A DNA stretch of 64,000 nucleotides, taken from assembly GCF_013415305.1 (NCBI RefSeq), contig NZ_JACBXU010000004.1, positions 372,001 through 436,000 on the forward strand, read 5' to 3'. The translations under genes and the position numbers were made by a program. Positions 21,908 to 31,849 of this stretch are shown here, in pieces. The notes below the pieces were generated by a model that was not told the origin of the DNA, did no database searches, and saw only the letters and a program-made list of their open reading frames with translations. How positions within the stretch are numbered: position 1 is the first letter of the stretch; every line of letters begins with the position of its first letter. This DNA comes from Pantoea sp. WMus005 (GTDB lineage: Bacteria > Pseudomonadota > Gammaproteobacteria > Enterobacterales > Enterobacteriaceae).

Positions 21908-23045
21908 GTCATACCCTCTCGATCTTCATCAACTCGCGCAACAGATTAAACAGTGGGGATTGGATCTCGGCTTTCAGCAGGTCGGCATCACCGATACCGA
22001 TCTCAGTGCAGAAGAGCCGCGCCTGCAGGCGTGGCTGGAAAAGCAGTATCATGGCGAGATGGAGTGGATGGCGCGACACGGTATGATGCGGGCGCGTCCT
22101 CATGAGCTGCTACCCGGCACGCTGCGCGTCATCAGCGTTCGCATGAACTACCTTCCGGCCAAAGCCGCCTTCGCCAGTACGCTTAAAAATCCCCAGCTGG
22201 GCTATGTCAGCCGTTATGCATTAGGTCGTGATTACCACAAAGTATTACGCAATCGACTGAAAAAGCTTGGAGAAATGATCCAGCAGCACTGTGGCGAGCT
22301 GAATTTTCGGCCGTTTGTTGATTCGGCACCGCTGCTTGAGCGACCGCTGGCGGCCAAAGCAGGACTCGGCTGGACCGGTAAACATTCGCTGATACTGAAT
22401 CGGGAAGCAGGCTCATGGTTTTTCCTTGGCGAACTGCTGATCGACATTCCGCTGCCGGTAGACACACCGCAGCAGGAGCAGTGTGGCCGCTGTGTCGCCT
22501 GCATGACCATCTGCCCCACCAGCGCTATCGTTGAGCCTTACGTTGTCGATGCCCGTCGCTGTATCTCCTATCTCACCATTGAGCTGGAAGGTGCTATCCC
22601 GGAAGAGTTTCGTCCGCTGATGGGCAACCGGATTTATGGCTGTGATGACTGCCAGCTCATCTGTCCATGGAATCGCTATGGACAACTTAGTGACGAAAGT
22701 GACTTTTCACCGCGAGCTGCGTTACATGCGCCCGAGCTGGTCGATCTGTTTCAATGGGATGAAGCGAAGTTTTTACGCATTACTGAAGGCTCAGCGATTC
22801 GCCGCATTGGTCATTTACGCTGGCTGCGTAATATTGCCGTTGCGCTGGGTAATGCGTCCTGGTCGCCCGAAATCGTTCAGGTGTTAGAACAACGACTGGG
22901 TGAGAGCGAACTACTGGATGAACATATTCTGTGGGCAATCACTCAGCAGCAGCAGAAACGCGAGCAACTCGTGGTTGAAGTGCAGCCTGCCCAGCAGAAG
23001 CGGCTGGTTCGTGCAGTAGAGAAAGGTTTGCCGCGTGATGCGTGA
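21906..23045 (+). CDS. queG: Epoxyqueuosine reductase QueG
   Basis: QueG is the cobalamin- and Fe-S-dependent enzyme that reduces epoxyqueuosine to queuosine in tRNA. The 379-residue protein has the DUF1730 cobalamin-binding half and a ferredoxin-like half with two 4Fe-4S motifs: CGRCVACMTICP and CDDCQLICPW, plus HEAT-like repeats at the C-terminus. It is the only + strand gene in the run from 5 to 24 kb and ends 27 bases before a cluster of DnaA boxes. Confidence 0.97.
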   Translation: MSYPLDLHQLAQQIKQWGLDLGFQQVGITDTDLSAEEPRLQAWLEKQYHGEMEWMARHGMMRARPHELLPGTLRVISVRMNYLPAKAAFASTLKNPQLGYVSRYALGRDYHKVLRNRLKKLGEMIQQHCGELNFRPFVDSAPLLERPLAAKAGLGWTGKHSLILNREAGSWFFLGELLIDIPLPVDTPQQEQCGRCVACMTICPTSAIVEPYVVDARRCISYLTIELEGAIPEEFRPLMGNRIYGCDDCQLICPWNRYGQLSDESDFSPRAALHAPELVDLFQWDEAKFLRITEGSAIRRIGHLRWLRNIAVALGNASWSPEIVQVLEQRLGESELLDEHILWAITQQQQKREQLVVEVQPAQQKRLVRAVEKGLPRDA

Positions 23046-23071
23046 TTGACCAGCCATGATGCGTATTATCG

Positions 23072-23321
23072 TTTTCCACATGCTGTGAATAAAAATAAAA
23101 AGCTGTTGTCATTCAACTGCAACAACGCTGATTTCGCTGCAAAATAACAAATTGAAATATTTTCATAGATATAAATATCAACAACTTATGTAAAAGTTGT
23201 GTTTATTTAATAATGAGGCTATCGCTTCGGTTAGAGTACAAAGCTGTGGATAACTCTGTTCAAAAGCAATTTACAGATCGCCGTAACAGGCACTGAGAAT
23301 GGGGTATCGTGCTGTGGATAA
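23072..23321. promoter_or_regulatory. datA: Candidate datA locus: four DnaA boxes and an IHF site
   Basis: The 351-base gap between queG and the glycine tRNAs holds four exact matches to the DnaA box TTWTNCACA: TTTTCCACA at 23072-23080 (+), TTATTCACA at 23084-23092 (-), and TTATCCACA at 23245-23253 (-) and 23313-23321 (-). An exact IHF consensus (TATCAACAACTTA, WATCAAN4TTR) is at 23176-23188. The flanks are AT-rich. In E. coli the DnaA-titrating and ATP-hydrolysis-promoting locus datA lies in this same queG-glyVXY interval and needs DnaA boxes plus an IHF site. Function here is inferred from position and motifs. Confidence 0.82.
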
Positions 23322-23352
23322 CCTTCAGGAAACAATCAAAAATCACGCGACG

Positions 23353-23375
23353 TAAAACAGCCGTAAAACGGACTG
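23353..23375 (-). terminator. Weak terminator of the tRNA-Gly transcript
   Basis: CAGCCGT and ACGGACTG form a short stem with one bulge (23358-23375); on the minus strand it is followed by TTTTAC. It lies 21 bases past the last tRNA. The stem is short, so confidence is moderate. Confidence 0.45.
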
Positions 23376-23396
23376 AAACAGGGGTGATGTTAAAAC

Positions 23397-23472
<76 letters not shown>

Positions 23473-23498
23473 ATAGAAGGGCACTACTAAATCAAAAC

Positions 23499-23574
<76 letters not shown>

Positions 23575-23605
23575 AAAGAGGTTACTGCTGCTTAAACTTT
23601 AAAAC

Positions 23606-23681
<76 letters not shown>

Positions 23682-23716
23682 GCCTTGTACCGTTAATAAA
23701 TTCTTCACCGGTACGG

Positions 23717-23751
23717 GGTGCGCATTATACGAGAAATCGTTGCTGCTGCAA
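23717..23751 (-). promoter_or_regulatory. Promoter of the tRNA-Gly operon
   Basis: On the minus strand a -35 element TTGCAG (23751-23746) and an exact -10 TATAAT (23729-23724) are separated by 16 bases. The discriminator GCGCACCCCG just after the -10 is GC-rich, typical of stable-RNA promoters under stringent control. The first tRNA begins about 35 bases past the expected start point. Confidence 0.85.
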
Positions 23752-23755
23752 GCGT

Positions 23756-23781
23756 CTGAAAGCAAAAATTTTCGCTTTCAG
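23756..23781 (-). terminator. Hairpin after orn, probable terminator
   Basis: CTGAAAGC (23756-23763) pairs with GCTTTCAG (23774-23781) around an A/T loop. It lies between the orn stop and the tRNA promoter on the same strand, so it would separate the two transcripts. There is no distinct T-run after the stem. Confidence 0.5.
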
Positions 23782-23835
23782 CGCGTTTGATGATTAAAGC
23801 AGCAAACTGATGGTTTCATGCGCACCCACTGCTCT

Positions 23836-24384
23836 CTAAAGCTGCAAAAAGTGCTCGCGGTAGTATGCCAGTTCCGCCACTGATTCACGGATATCGTCCA
23901 GCGCCTGATGCGTGCCGCCTTTTTTGAAGCCAGGCAGGATATCCGGTTTCCAGCGACGAGCCAGCTCTTTCAGTGTACTGACATCAAGGTAGCGATAGTG
24001 AAAATAGGCTTCCAGCTCAGGCATGTACTTAAACAGGAAGCGGCGATCCTGCCCGATGCTGTTGCCACAAATAGGCGATGTGTTGGCCGGAACCCACTGT
24101 TTCAGAAACTCAATGGTCGCCAGCTCTGCTGCACGGTCGTCAATCTTACTCTCCTTCACCCGCGCAACCAGACCGCTGTTGGTATGGGTGCGGACGTTCC
24201 ACTCATCCATCAACGCCAGCTGCGCATCGGACTGATGAACGGCCATGACCGGCCCTTCCGCCAGAATGTTCAGGTTGGCGTCCGTCACCAGGGTCGCAAT
24301 CTCAATAATGCGATCGTGCGTCGGATCAAGTCCGGTCATCTCAAGATCAATCCAGATTAGATTCTGCTCATTTCCAGTAGCCAT
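23836..24384 (-). CDS. orn: Oligoribonuclease
   Basis: Orn degrades di- to penta-ribonucleotides, finishing RNA decay and clearing pGpG from cyclic-di-GMP turnover. The 182-residue protein (E. coli 181) is a DEDDh exonuclease: [10 protein letters not shown] (Asp, Glu), [20 protein letters not shown], and [13 protein letters not shown] with the catalytic His. The ATG at 24384 is preferred to one ten codons earlier because AGGAAACAGC precedes it and the E. coli N-terminus aligns. It is divergent from rsgA. Confidence 0.96.
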   Translation of the reverse strand: MATGNEQNLIWIDLEMTGLDPTHDRIIEIATLVTDANLNILAEGPVMAVHQSDAQLALMDEWNVRTHTNSGLVARVKESKIDDRAAELATIEFLKQWVPANTSPICGNSIGQDRRFLFKYMPELEAYFHYRYLDVSTLKELARRWKPDILPGFKKGGTHQALDDIRESVAELAYYREHFLQL

Positions 24385-24485
24385 GCTGTTTCCTGCGGTT
24401 GCTGTAGTCGTCATTCACAATGAATAAGGTGTATCATAGTCGTTTTGCCCAGCCGGGCGAAATCTGGCTAATGCTGTGAGGGTGA

Positions 24486-25535
24486 GTGAGTAAAAATAAA
24501 CTGTCGAAAGGCCAACAACGTCGCGTAAGCGCTAACCACGATCGCCGTCTCACCCAACGCAGAGAGCGTCCGGAAGCGGATGACAACCTGTTTGGTGAAG
24601 CTGCAGATGGAGTCGTTGTCAGTCGTTTTGGCATGCATGCTGATGTTGAGGATAGCGCAGGCGTCGCCCACCGCTGCAATATCCGCCGTACTATCCGTTC
24701 GCTGGTGACTGGCGACCGGGTGATGTGGCGTCCGGCCACCAGCGGCGGCAAAGGCATTGTTGAAGCGGTGCATGAGCGCACCAGCGTGTTAACCCGCCCC
24801 GATTTCTACGACGGTGTGAAGCCGATGGCGGCAAATATCGATCAGATCATTGTCGTGTCGGCAATCCTGCCGGAACTGTCGCTGAACATCATCGATCGCT
24901 ATCTGGTTGCCAGCGAGACGCTGGACATTGAGCCGTTGCTGGTACTGAACAAAACTGATCTGCTGGATGATAAGGCGCGCGCTTTTGTCGACCAGCAGAT
25001 GGATATCTATCGCGATATTGGTTATCGCGTGGTGATGGTGTCCAGCCGGGCGAAAAACGGTTTGGACGATCTGAAAGCGGCGTTAACTGACCGAGTGAGT
25101 ATCTTTGCCGGTCAGTCTGGTGTCGGTAAGTCGAGTCTGCTGAATGCCCTGCTCGGCTTCGACAAAGAAGAGCAGGTCGCGATTCTGACCAATGAGGTGT
25201 CGGACGGCTCAGGCTTAGGCCAGCACACGACCACTGCATCGCGCCTGTATCACTTCCCGGACGGCGGCGACGTGATTGATTCTCCTGGCGTGCGTGAGTT
25301 TGGTTTGTGGCATCTGGAGCCGGAACAGGTTACCCGCGGGTTTGTCGAATTCCGTGCATACCTGGGCGATTGCAAATTCCGTGATTGTAAACACGGCAGC
25401 GATCCTGGCTGTGCCATTCGTGAAGCGGTCGAACAGGGAAAAATTAACCGGTCCCGTTTCGATAATTACCACCGTATCCTGGAGAGCATGGCGCAGGTAA
25501 AAACGCGTAAAAATTTCCCTGATGGTGAAAGTTAA
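24486..25535 (+). CDS. rsgA: Small ribosomal subunit biogenesis GTPase RsgA
   Basis: RsgA is a circularly permuted GTPase that acts late in 30S maturation. The 349-residue protein starts with GTG ([13 protein letters not shown] aligns with E. coli). It has an OB-fold N-terminus, a permuted G domain with G4 NKTD, then G1 GQSGVGKSS and G3 DSPGV, and a zinc motif made from [14 protein letters not shown]. The start lies 101 bases from the divergent orn start. Confidence 0.97.
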   Translation: MSKNKLSKGQQRRVSANHDRRLTQRRERPEADDNLFGEAADGVVVSRFGMHADVEDSAGVAHRCNIRRTIRSLVTGDRVMWRPATSGGKGIVEAVHERTSVLTRPDFYDGVKPMAANIDQIIVVSAILPELSLNIIDRYLVASETLDIEPLLVLNKTDLLDDKARAFVDQQMDIYRDIGYRVVMVSSRAKNGLDDLKAALTDRVSIFAGQSGVGKSSLLNALLGFDKEEQVAILTNEVSDGSGLGQHTTTASRLYHFPDGGDVIDSPGVREFGLWHLEPEQVTRGFVEFRAYLGDCKFRDCKHGSDPGCAIREAVEQGKINRSRFDNYHRILESMAQVKTRKNFPDGES

Positions 25536-25706
25536 TCGGTATAACCGCGTCTGAACAGATAAGCCGGTACATTTTGCGAAGTGCATTCCAGTCGCGCGTC
25601 CAGACCGTGCAGCGTGCCGGAAATCGGGTATAGTCGCCATCTGAACGGGGCGCTGCTACAATCCGCCCCCTTTTTTACAACGTCCTGAAATAGCCAGGAG
25701 GCTAAG

Positions 25707-26606
25707 GTGTTTGATCGTTTAAAACTCGGCTTGAATCATATTCTCCCGAAGAAATGGCTGACTGAACTTGCCGGTTGGGGCGCCAGTCGCCGCGGTGGTT
25801 GGTTGACCAAACTGGTCATTGACATCTTTGTCTGGTTTTACAAAGTCGACATGGCGGAAGCACGCAAACCCGATACCGCCAGCTATCGCACCTTTAATGA
25901 CTTTTTTGTCCGTCCACTGAAAGATGATGCGCGTCCGGTAGATGCCGACGCCAGCCTCATCGCCCTGCCCGCAGATGGTGCTATCAGCCAGCTCGGTCAC
26001 ATTGAAGGCGATCAGATTTTCCAGGCAAAAGGCCATCATTACACCATCGATGCGTTGCTGGCGGGTGATGAGCAGATGGCGGCCCGGTTTGTTGAGGGTG
26101 AGTTCGTCACCACCTATCTGGCACCGCGTGATTATCACCGCGTCCATATGCCGTGCAACGGTATCCTGCGTGAGATGATTTATGTGCCTGGCGACCTCTA
26201 CTCCGTCAACCCGCTGACCGCGCGTAATATTCCTAACCTGTTCGCCCGTAACGAGCGCGTTATCTGCTACTTCGAAACCGACATCGGGCCGATGGTGCAG
26301 ATCCTTGTAGGCGCTACCATTGTCGGCAGCATTGAAACCGTCTGGGCTGGCACCATCACGCCGCCACGTGAAGGTGTGATCAAACGCTGGCACTATCCGG
26401 CAGCGGATGATGAAGGCGCAGTGGTGCTGCTGAAAGGCCAGGAAATGGGCCGCTTTAAACTCGGCTCTACCGTCATCAACCTGTTTGCTCCGGGCCGGGT
26501 CAAGCTGGCTGAAAGCCTGGAAGCCGAAAGCAAAACCCGTCTGGGTCAACCGCTGGCGATTGTGCTACCGGTCGAAACAAACATTTCCGGCGTCATCGTC
26601 GATTAA
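25707..26606 (+). CDS. psd: Phosphatidylserine decarboxylase proenzyme
   Basis: Psd makes phosphatidylethanolamine from phosphatidylserine at the inner membrane. The 299-residue proenzyme has the self-cleavage site LGST near residue 253, where Ser becomes the pyruvoyl group of the alpha chain, and the conserved [13 protein letters not shown] block with the His and Asp partners. It starts with GTG after AGGAGG. E. coli Psd is 322 residues, with the difference at the C-terminus. mscM follows closely, as in E. coli. A TATAGT element at about 25629 is a possible -10, but I cannot define a full promoter. Confidence 0.96.
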   Translation: MFDRLKLGLNHILPKKWLTELAGWGASRRGGWLTKLVIDIFVWFYKVDMAEARKPDTASYRTFNDFFVRPLKDDARPVDADASLIALPADGAISQLGHIEGDQIFQAKGHHYTIDALLAGDEQMAARFVEGEFVTTYLAPRDYHRVHMPCNGILREMIYVPGDLYSVNPLTARNIPNLFARNERVICYFETDIGPMVQILVGATIVGSIETVWAGTITPPREGVIKRWHYPAADDEGAVVLLKGQEMGRFKLGSTVINLFAPGRVKLAESLEAESKTRLGQPLAIVLPVETNISGVIVD

Positions 26607-26620
26607 ATTGAGTGTCCTCT

Positions 26621-29600
26621 GTGCGTTCGATTCTCCTCCTGCTGCTGAGCCTGTGGCTCAGCAGCCCGGCCTTTGCGGCCAGCCTTCCTGATGCCAGCCA
26701 GCTCAAACAGCAGCTGGAAGAGGTAAAATCTGCCAAAAGCTCACCGTCTCAGGCTGAGCAGATCCAGACGATTGAAGCCGCCTTAAACTTCCTTTCTGAA
26801 CGTGATGAATCGCTGGAACGCGCGGCGCAATATCAGCAGGTCATTGATGACTTCCCGCGTCTGGCGCGCGAACTGCGTCAGCAGATTGCTGCACTCAGTG
26901 ACAGCGGCAAAACCGTGCGCAACAACATGAGCAGCGCCGAGCTGGATCAGGAGATCCTGCAGGTCAGCAGCCAGTTACTGGAAGAGGGTCGTCAGGCGCG
27001 GCAGGAGCAGGATCGCGCGCGGGAAATCAGTGATTCTCTATCGCAGTTGCCACAGCAGCAGACTGAAGCTCGCCGGGCGATGACGGAGAGTGAACGCCGG
27101 CTGCAGGGTGTCAGCAGCAGTTCGCCACAGGGGCAGCTGCAACTGGCGGCGCGTCAGGCAGAAAGCGCTGCGAATAAAGCACTCGTCGATGAACTTGAGC
27201 TCGCTCAGCTCTCCGCCAACAACCGACAGGAACTGGCGCGGATGCGGGCTGAAGCCCACCAGCGTAAAGCGACGCAGCTCGATAACTATCTGCAGGCGCT
27301 ACGCAACCAGCTCAACGATCAGCGGCAACGTGAAGCGGAAGTCGCACTGGCTCGCACCGAGCAGCTGGCAGAAAACAGTGGCGATCTGCCGCCAGAGATT
27401 AGCGATCAGTTTCGGGTTAACCGCGAACTCTCTGTTGCCCTGAATCAGCAGGCACAGCGCATGGATCTGGTGGCGTCGCAGCAGCGGCTGGCCACCAACC
27501 AGATTATTCAGGTCCGTCAGGCGCTCTCTACCCTGCGTGAACAGTCGCAGTGGCTGGGTGCCTCTAATCTGCTGGGTGAGGCGCTACGAGCGCAGGTCGC
27601 GCGTCTGCCGGAGATGCCCAAGTCGCAGCAGATTGATAATGAGATGGCACAGCTTCGCGTGCAGCGTCTCAATTATGAAGATCTGCTGGAACGCCAGGAG
27701 ATGCTGCGCAAGGGGCGGCAGGCCGATGGTCAGCCCTTCACCGCAGACCAGAAGCGTATTCTTGATGCGCAGCTACGCACACAGAGGGAACTGCTCAATT
27801 CGTTGATCTCCGGCTGTGACACGTTGATTCTGGAGATCACCAAGCTTAAGGTTGGCAACACGCAGTTGCAGGATGCGCTGACAGAAGTCAAAGAGGCGAC
27901 GCACCGCTATCTGTTCTGGACCGCCGACGTTAACCCGATTGGTTTAAGTTATCCGCTGGATCTGGCCAAAGATCTTTCCCGTCTGCTGTCGCTGGATACG
28001 CTGGGACAACTCGGCAAAGCGATGGCAATGATGTTCACCAGCCGTAACTCGGTGCTGCCGATTATTGGTGCGTTGCTGCTGGTCGGCTTCAGCATCAGTT
28101 CGCGCCGCCACTTCAACGCTTTCCTTGACCGTTCCGCCAGCAAAGTCGGCAAGGTCACTCAGGATCGTTTCCGCCTGACTATTCGTACCCTGTTCTGGTC
28201 GATCCTGGTGGCACTGCCGCTGCCGGTATTATGGGGTGCGCTGGGTTATGGCCTGCAAAACGCCTGGCCCTACCCTATCGCCGTAGCGATTGGCGATGGC
28301 ATTACCGCCACGCTGCCGCTGCTGTGGGCGTTTATGATTAGCGCTGCCTTTGCCCGTCCTAATGGCCTGTTCATTGTGCATTTCCGCTGGCCGCAGAATC
28401 GGGTGGCGCGCGCCATGCGCTACTACTCGCTGAGCATCGGATTGATTGTGCCGCTGATTATGCTGCTGATCGCCTTTGGCAATCTGGAAGATCGGCAGTT
28501 CTCCTCATCGCTGGGCCGTCTCTGTTTCATCCTGATCTGCGGGGCAATCAGCATTGTTACCGTCAGCCTGAAGCGTTCCGGGATTCCGCTCTACCTTGAT
28601 AAAGAGGGGAATGGCGAGAACATGGTGAACCGGATGCTGTGGAACCTGATGATCGCCATGCCGCTGATGGCTGCCCTTGCCTCCGCCGTGGGCTATCTGG
28701 CTACCGCGCAGGCGCTGCTGGCGCGACTGGAAACCTCCGTCGCCATCTGGTTCCTGCTGCTGGTTATCTATCACATTATCCGGCGCTGGATGCTGATTCA
28801 GCGTCGCCGTCTTGGCTTTGATCGCGCCCGTCAGCGCCGGGCCGACATGCTGGCTAACCGTGCGCGCAGTGAAGAAGAGAAAGAGCAAGGCTCTCTGAAC
28901 ACTGACGCGATTGAAATTGAAGAGCCGGTGATTGACCTGGATGCAATCAGTGCACAGTCGCTGCGGCTGGTGCGCTCTATCCTGATGCTGATCGCCCTGG
29001 TCTCCGTGATTGTGCTGTGGTCCGAAATCCATTCGGCCTTTGGCTTCCTGGAGAATATTCAGCTGTGGGATGTCAGTACCTCCGTGCAGGGCGTGGAATC
29101 TATTCAGCCCATCACCCTGGGGTCGGTGCTGATCGCCATTCTGGTGTTTATTATTACCACCCAGCTGGTACGCAATATGCCCGCGCTGCTTGAGCTGGCG
29201 CTACTGCAGCATCTTAATCTGACGCCCGGTACCGGTTACGCCATCACGACCCTGACTAAATATCTGCTGCTGCTGATTGGCGGGCTGATTGGTTTTTCAA
29301 TGATTGGTATTGAGTGGTCGAAGCTGCAGTGGCTGGTTGCCGCACTGGGTGTGGGACTGGGGTTTGGTTTGCAGGAAATTTTTGCCAACTTTATCTCCGG
29401 TCTGATTATCCTGTTCGAAAAGCCGATTCGTATCGGCGATACCGTGACGATCCGCGACCTGACCGGTAGCATCACGCGGATTAACACCCGCGCGACCACC
29501 ATTACAGACTGGGACCGCAAAGAGATCATCGTGCCTAACAAGGCCTTTATCACCGAGCAGTTTATCAACTGGTCGCTGTCCGATTCCGTGACGCGCGTGG

Positions 29601-29950
29601 TGCTGACCATTCCGGCTCCCGCGAAAGTGAGCAGTGAACAGGTCACCACCATTCTAATTCAGGCGGCTGAACGCTGCAGCTATGTCCTGGACACGCCGCA
29701 ACCGGAAGCCTTCCTGGTCGATCTGCAGCAGGGGATTCAGCTGTTTGAACTCCGTGTGCATGCCGCTGAGATGGGACACCGTATGCCGCTGCGTCACGAG
29801 CTGCATCAGTTGATTCTGAGCGGATTTGATCAGCACGGTATCGAGATGCCGTTCCCGCCTTTCCAGATGCGTATGGAGACCCTGGGCAAGAAGCTGCCTG
29901 CCAGCAACGGTACGCCCGCAGCCCGCGCCTACAAATCTGGCGGCCTGTAA
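26621..29950 (+). CDS. mscM: Miniconductance mechanosensitive channel MscM (YjeP)
   Basis: A very large MscS-family channel (1109 aa from this start; E. coli 1107) that opens under hypo-osmotic stress. A signal peptide (to ...SSPAFAA) leads a periplasmic coiled-coil domain rich in Gln/Glu/Arg to about residue 440, then a series of membrane helices, then the MscS core with the pore helix GVGLGFGLQEIFANFISGL and the beta domain (ITRINTRATTITDWDRKEI). The GTG at 26621 aligns with the E. coli start; another GTG three codons earlier (26612) is possible, and neither has a strong ribosome site. Spacing implies coupling to psd. Confidence 0.95.
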   Translation: MRSILLLLLSLWLSSPAFAASLPDASQLKQQLEEVKSAKSSPSQAEQIQTIEAALNFLSERDESLERAAQYQQVIDDFPRLARELRQQIAALSDSGKTVRNNMSSAELDQEILQVSSQLLEEGRQARQEQDRAREISDSLSQLPQQQTEARRAMTESERRLQGVSSSSPQGQLQLAARQAESAANKALVDELELAQLSANNRQELARMRAEAHQRKATQLDNYLQALRNQLNDQRQREAEVALARTEQLAENSGDLPPEISDQFRVNRELSVALNQQAQRMDLVASQQRLATNQIIQVRQALSTLREQSQWLGASNLLGEALRAQVARLPEMPKSQQIDNEMAQLRVQRLNYEDLLERQEMLRKGRQADGQPFTADQKRILDAQLRTQRELLNSLISGCDTLILEITKLKVGNTQLQDALTEVKEATHRYLFWTADVNPIGLSYPLDLAKDLSRLLSLDTLGQLGKAMAMMFTSRNSVLPIIGALLLVGFSISSRRHFNAFLDRSASKVGKVTQDRFRLTIRTLFWSILVALPLPVLWGALGYGLQNAWPYPIAVAIGDGITATLPLLWAFMISAAFARPNGLFIVHFRWPQNRVARAMRYYSLSIGLIVPLIMLLIAFGNLEDRQFSSSLGRLCFILICGAISIVTVSLKRSGIPLYLDKEGNGENMVNRMLWNLMIAMPLMAALASAVGYLATAQALLARLETSVAIWFLLLVIYHIIRRWMLIQRRRLGFDRARQRRADMLANRARSEEEKEQGSLNTDAIEIEEPVIDLDAISAQSLRLVRSILMLIALVSVIVLWSEIHSAFGFLENIQLWDVSTSVQGVESIQPITLGSVLIAILVFIITTQLVRNMPALLELALLQHLNLTPGTGYAITTLTKYLLLLIGGLIGFSMIGIEWSKLQWLVAALGVGLGFGLQEIFANFISGLIILFEKPIRIGDTVTIRDLTGSITRINTRATTITDWDRKEIIVPNKAFITEQFINWSLSDSVTRVVLTIPAPAKVSSEQVTTILIQAAERCSYVLDTPQPEAFLVDLQQGIQLFELRVHAAEMGHRMPLRHELHQLILSGFDQHGIEMPFPPFQMRMETLGKKLPASNGTPAARAYKSGGL

Positions 29951-29953
29951 TGC

Positions 29954-29983
29954 AAAACGCCCGGCAAAGCCGGGCGTTATTTC
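29954..29983. terminator. Bidirectional terminator between mscM and mdh
   Basis: AACGCCCGGC (29956-29965) pairs perfectly with GCCGGGCGTT (29969-29978) over an AAA loop. The + side continues ATTTC and the - side begins with TTTTGC after the stem. It lies six bases past mscM and 22 bases from the mdh stop, and serves both converging genes. Confidence 0.85.
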
Positions 29984-29999
29984 AAGTCTGAGCCATCAG

Positions 30000-30938
30000 T
30001 TACTGCTTAACGAACTCTTCGCCCTGAGCGATATCTTTCTTCAGCGTATCCAGCATGCCTGACAGCGCCTGCTGTTCGAAAGCGCTGAGCGTTCCAATCG
30101 GCTTGCGCTCAGCAATCCCGTTTTTACCCAGCAGCAGTGGCTGTGAGAAGAAGCGGGCATGTTCACCCTCACCTTCCACGTAAGCACACTCCACCACATT
30201 GGCCTCACCCTTCAGCGCACGAACCAGTGATAAACCGAAACGAGCGGCTGCCTGGCCCATCGACAGCGTGGCCGAACCGCCACCCGCTTTGGCTTCCACT
30301 ACTTCGGTGCCGGCATTCTGAATGCGTTTGGTCAAATCGGCGACTTCCTGCTCGCTGAAGCTGACGCCTTTTACCTGCGATAGCAGCGGCAGAATGGTCA
30401 CGCCAGAGTGGCCGCCAATCACAGGAACTTCTACCTGATCAGGTTGCTTTCCTTTCAGCGCCGCTACGAACGTATTGGCGCGGATGATATCCAGCGTAGT
30501 CACGCCGAACAGACGGTTTTTGTCGTAGACGCCATGCTTTTTCAGCACTTCTGCTGCGATGGCAACGGTGGTATTGACTGGATTGGTAATGACACCAATC
30601 AACGCCTTAGGCGCCGTGGTAGCGACCTGTTCGATCAGGTTGCGCACAATGCCCGCATTAACGTTAAACAGATCAGCACGATCCATACCCGGTTTACGTG
30701 CAACGCCTGCGGAAATCAGTACCACATCGGCACCCTGTAAAGCGGGTGTTGCGTCTTCTCCACTGAACCCCTCAATAGCCACTGCAGTAGGAATATGGCT
30801 GAGGTCAACGGCAACGCCTGGTGTAACCGGTGCGATGTCATACAGTGAGAGTTCTGAACCTGCGGGAAGCTGGGTTTTGAGCAGAAGTGCGAGCGCCTGG
30901 CCTATGCCGCCAGCGGCACCGAGAACGGCAACTTTCAT
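30000..30938 (-). CDS. mdh: Malate dehydrogenase
   Basis: Mdh interconverts malate and oxaloacetate with NAD in the citric acid cycle. The 312 residues equal E. coli. The Rossmann motif [14 protein letters not shown] is at residues 7-20, the substrate loop [17 protein letters not shown] has the binding arginines near 81 and 87, and [11 protein letters not shown] includes the catalytic His near 177. AAGGAG lies six bases before the ATG. The gene converges on mscM, a pairing not found in E. coli. Confidence 0.98.
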   Translation of the reverse strand: MKVAVLGAAGGIGQALALLLKTQLPAGSELSLYDIAPVTPGVAVDLSHIPTAVAIEGFSGEDATPALQGADVVLISAGVARKPGMDRADLFNVNAGIVRNLIEQVATTAPKALIGVITNPVNTTVAIAAEVLKKHGVYDKNRLFGVTTLDIIRANTFVAALKGKQPDQVEVPVIGGHSGVTILPLLSQVKGVSFSEQEVADLTKRIQNAGTEVVEAKAGGGSATLSMGQAAARFGLSLVRALKGEANVVECAYVEGEGEHARFFSQPLLLGKNGIAERKPIGTLSAFEQQALSGMLDTLKKDIAQGEEFVKQ

Positions 30939-31378
30939 TCTTAACTCCTTATTAAGGTGGGGCAGAGATGGGCCGAAATTCTATCTGTGTCAGACCTTAA
31001 TCAACTGCTCAGGCGATGATAAATATCCGCTGTTAATTCTACGTGTTTTCACACTTAATCGCCGGATTCAAAAGTTACTTATCATTGCGCCTGAATGACC
31101 GACAACTTTGCCGTCGTCAGACAGAGAACGGCTACGAGCGTTTTCTGTTGATATTTCTGTTACTACACCACCAATAATATAACAACTTTGCAACCTTCGC
31201 CTTCCGGCGCTGTGACGGGGGTTTTGGTCTGAGCGGATTTATTTGCTATTATCGCCGCCCGCTGGCCGCCCAAACTCTGCTCACCAATCGACCGATTGCA
31301 TAAAAATGCATTTAAATGCATAATCACCACTCTGCCGCAGGCGGCTGCGCGGTTATTCTCTCTATTTATTGGTAACCT
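30939..31378. promoter_or_regulatory. Divergent mdh-argR intergenic region with ArgR operator
   Basis: This 440-base region must hold the mdh and argR promoters. Near argR, three TGCA(T) half-sites lie at ten-base intervals: TGCATAAAAATGCA (31297-31310) overlaps the perfect palindrome TGCATTTAAATGCA (31307-31320). This resembles the tandem ARG boxes that mediate argR autoregulation in E. coli. I saw no gene or other repeat in the rest; the ORFs here are short and unconvincing. Confidence 0.7.
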
Positions 31379-31849
31379 ATGCGAAACCCATCGAAACAAG
31401 ACGATCTGATCAAGGCTTTCAAAGCTTTATTAAAAGAAGAAAAATTCAGTTCCCAGGGCGAAATTGTTCAGGCACTTCAGGATGAAGGCTTTGAAAATAT
31501 TAATCAGTCCAAAGTCTCGCGGATGCTGACCAAGTTTGGCGCGGTGCGCACCCGTAATGCCAGAATGGAGATGGTTTATTGCCTGCCCGCCGAGTTGGGT
31601 GTGCCGACCACCACCAGCCCGTTAAAAAACCTGGTACTGGATATCGACTACAACGATGCACTGGTCGTGATTCATACCAGTCCGGGTGCAGCACAGCTGA
31701 TTGCTCGTATGCTGGATTCGCTGGGTAAGTCACACGGAATACTTGGCACCATTGCTGGTGATGACACGATTTTTATCACGCGTGCGCGCGACTTCACGGT
31801 TAAGCAGCTTCACAGCGCGATCCTCAACCTGTTTGAACAGGAACTCTGA
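31379..31849 (+). CDS. argR: Arginine repressor ArgR
   Basis: ArgR is the hexameric arginine-dependent repressor of arginine synthesis genes and a cofactor in ColE1 cer/Xer recombination. The 156 residues equal E. coli. The N-terminal winged helix contains [24 protein letters not shown], and the C-terminal trimerisation and arginine-binding domain has the [11 protein letters not shown] segment with the ligand Asp pair near residues 128-129. It is likely autoregulated through the operator upstream. In E. coli argR also lies next to mdh (divergent) and yhcN. Confidence 0.98.
   Translation: MRNPSKQDDLIKAFKALLKEEKFSSQGEIVQALQDEGFENINQSKVSRMLTKFGAVRTRNARMEMVYCLPAELGVPTTTSPLKNLVLDIDYNDALVVIHTSPGAAQLIARMLDSLGKSHGILGTIAGDDTIFITRARDFTVKQLHSAILNLFEQEL

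Noticed and set aside
23072..23321. Possible replication origin because of DnaA boxes and AT-rich DNA
   Set aside because: There is no dnaA, gidA/mnmG or mioC context and no 13-mer array; the place and IHF site fit datA better.
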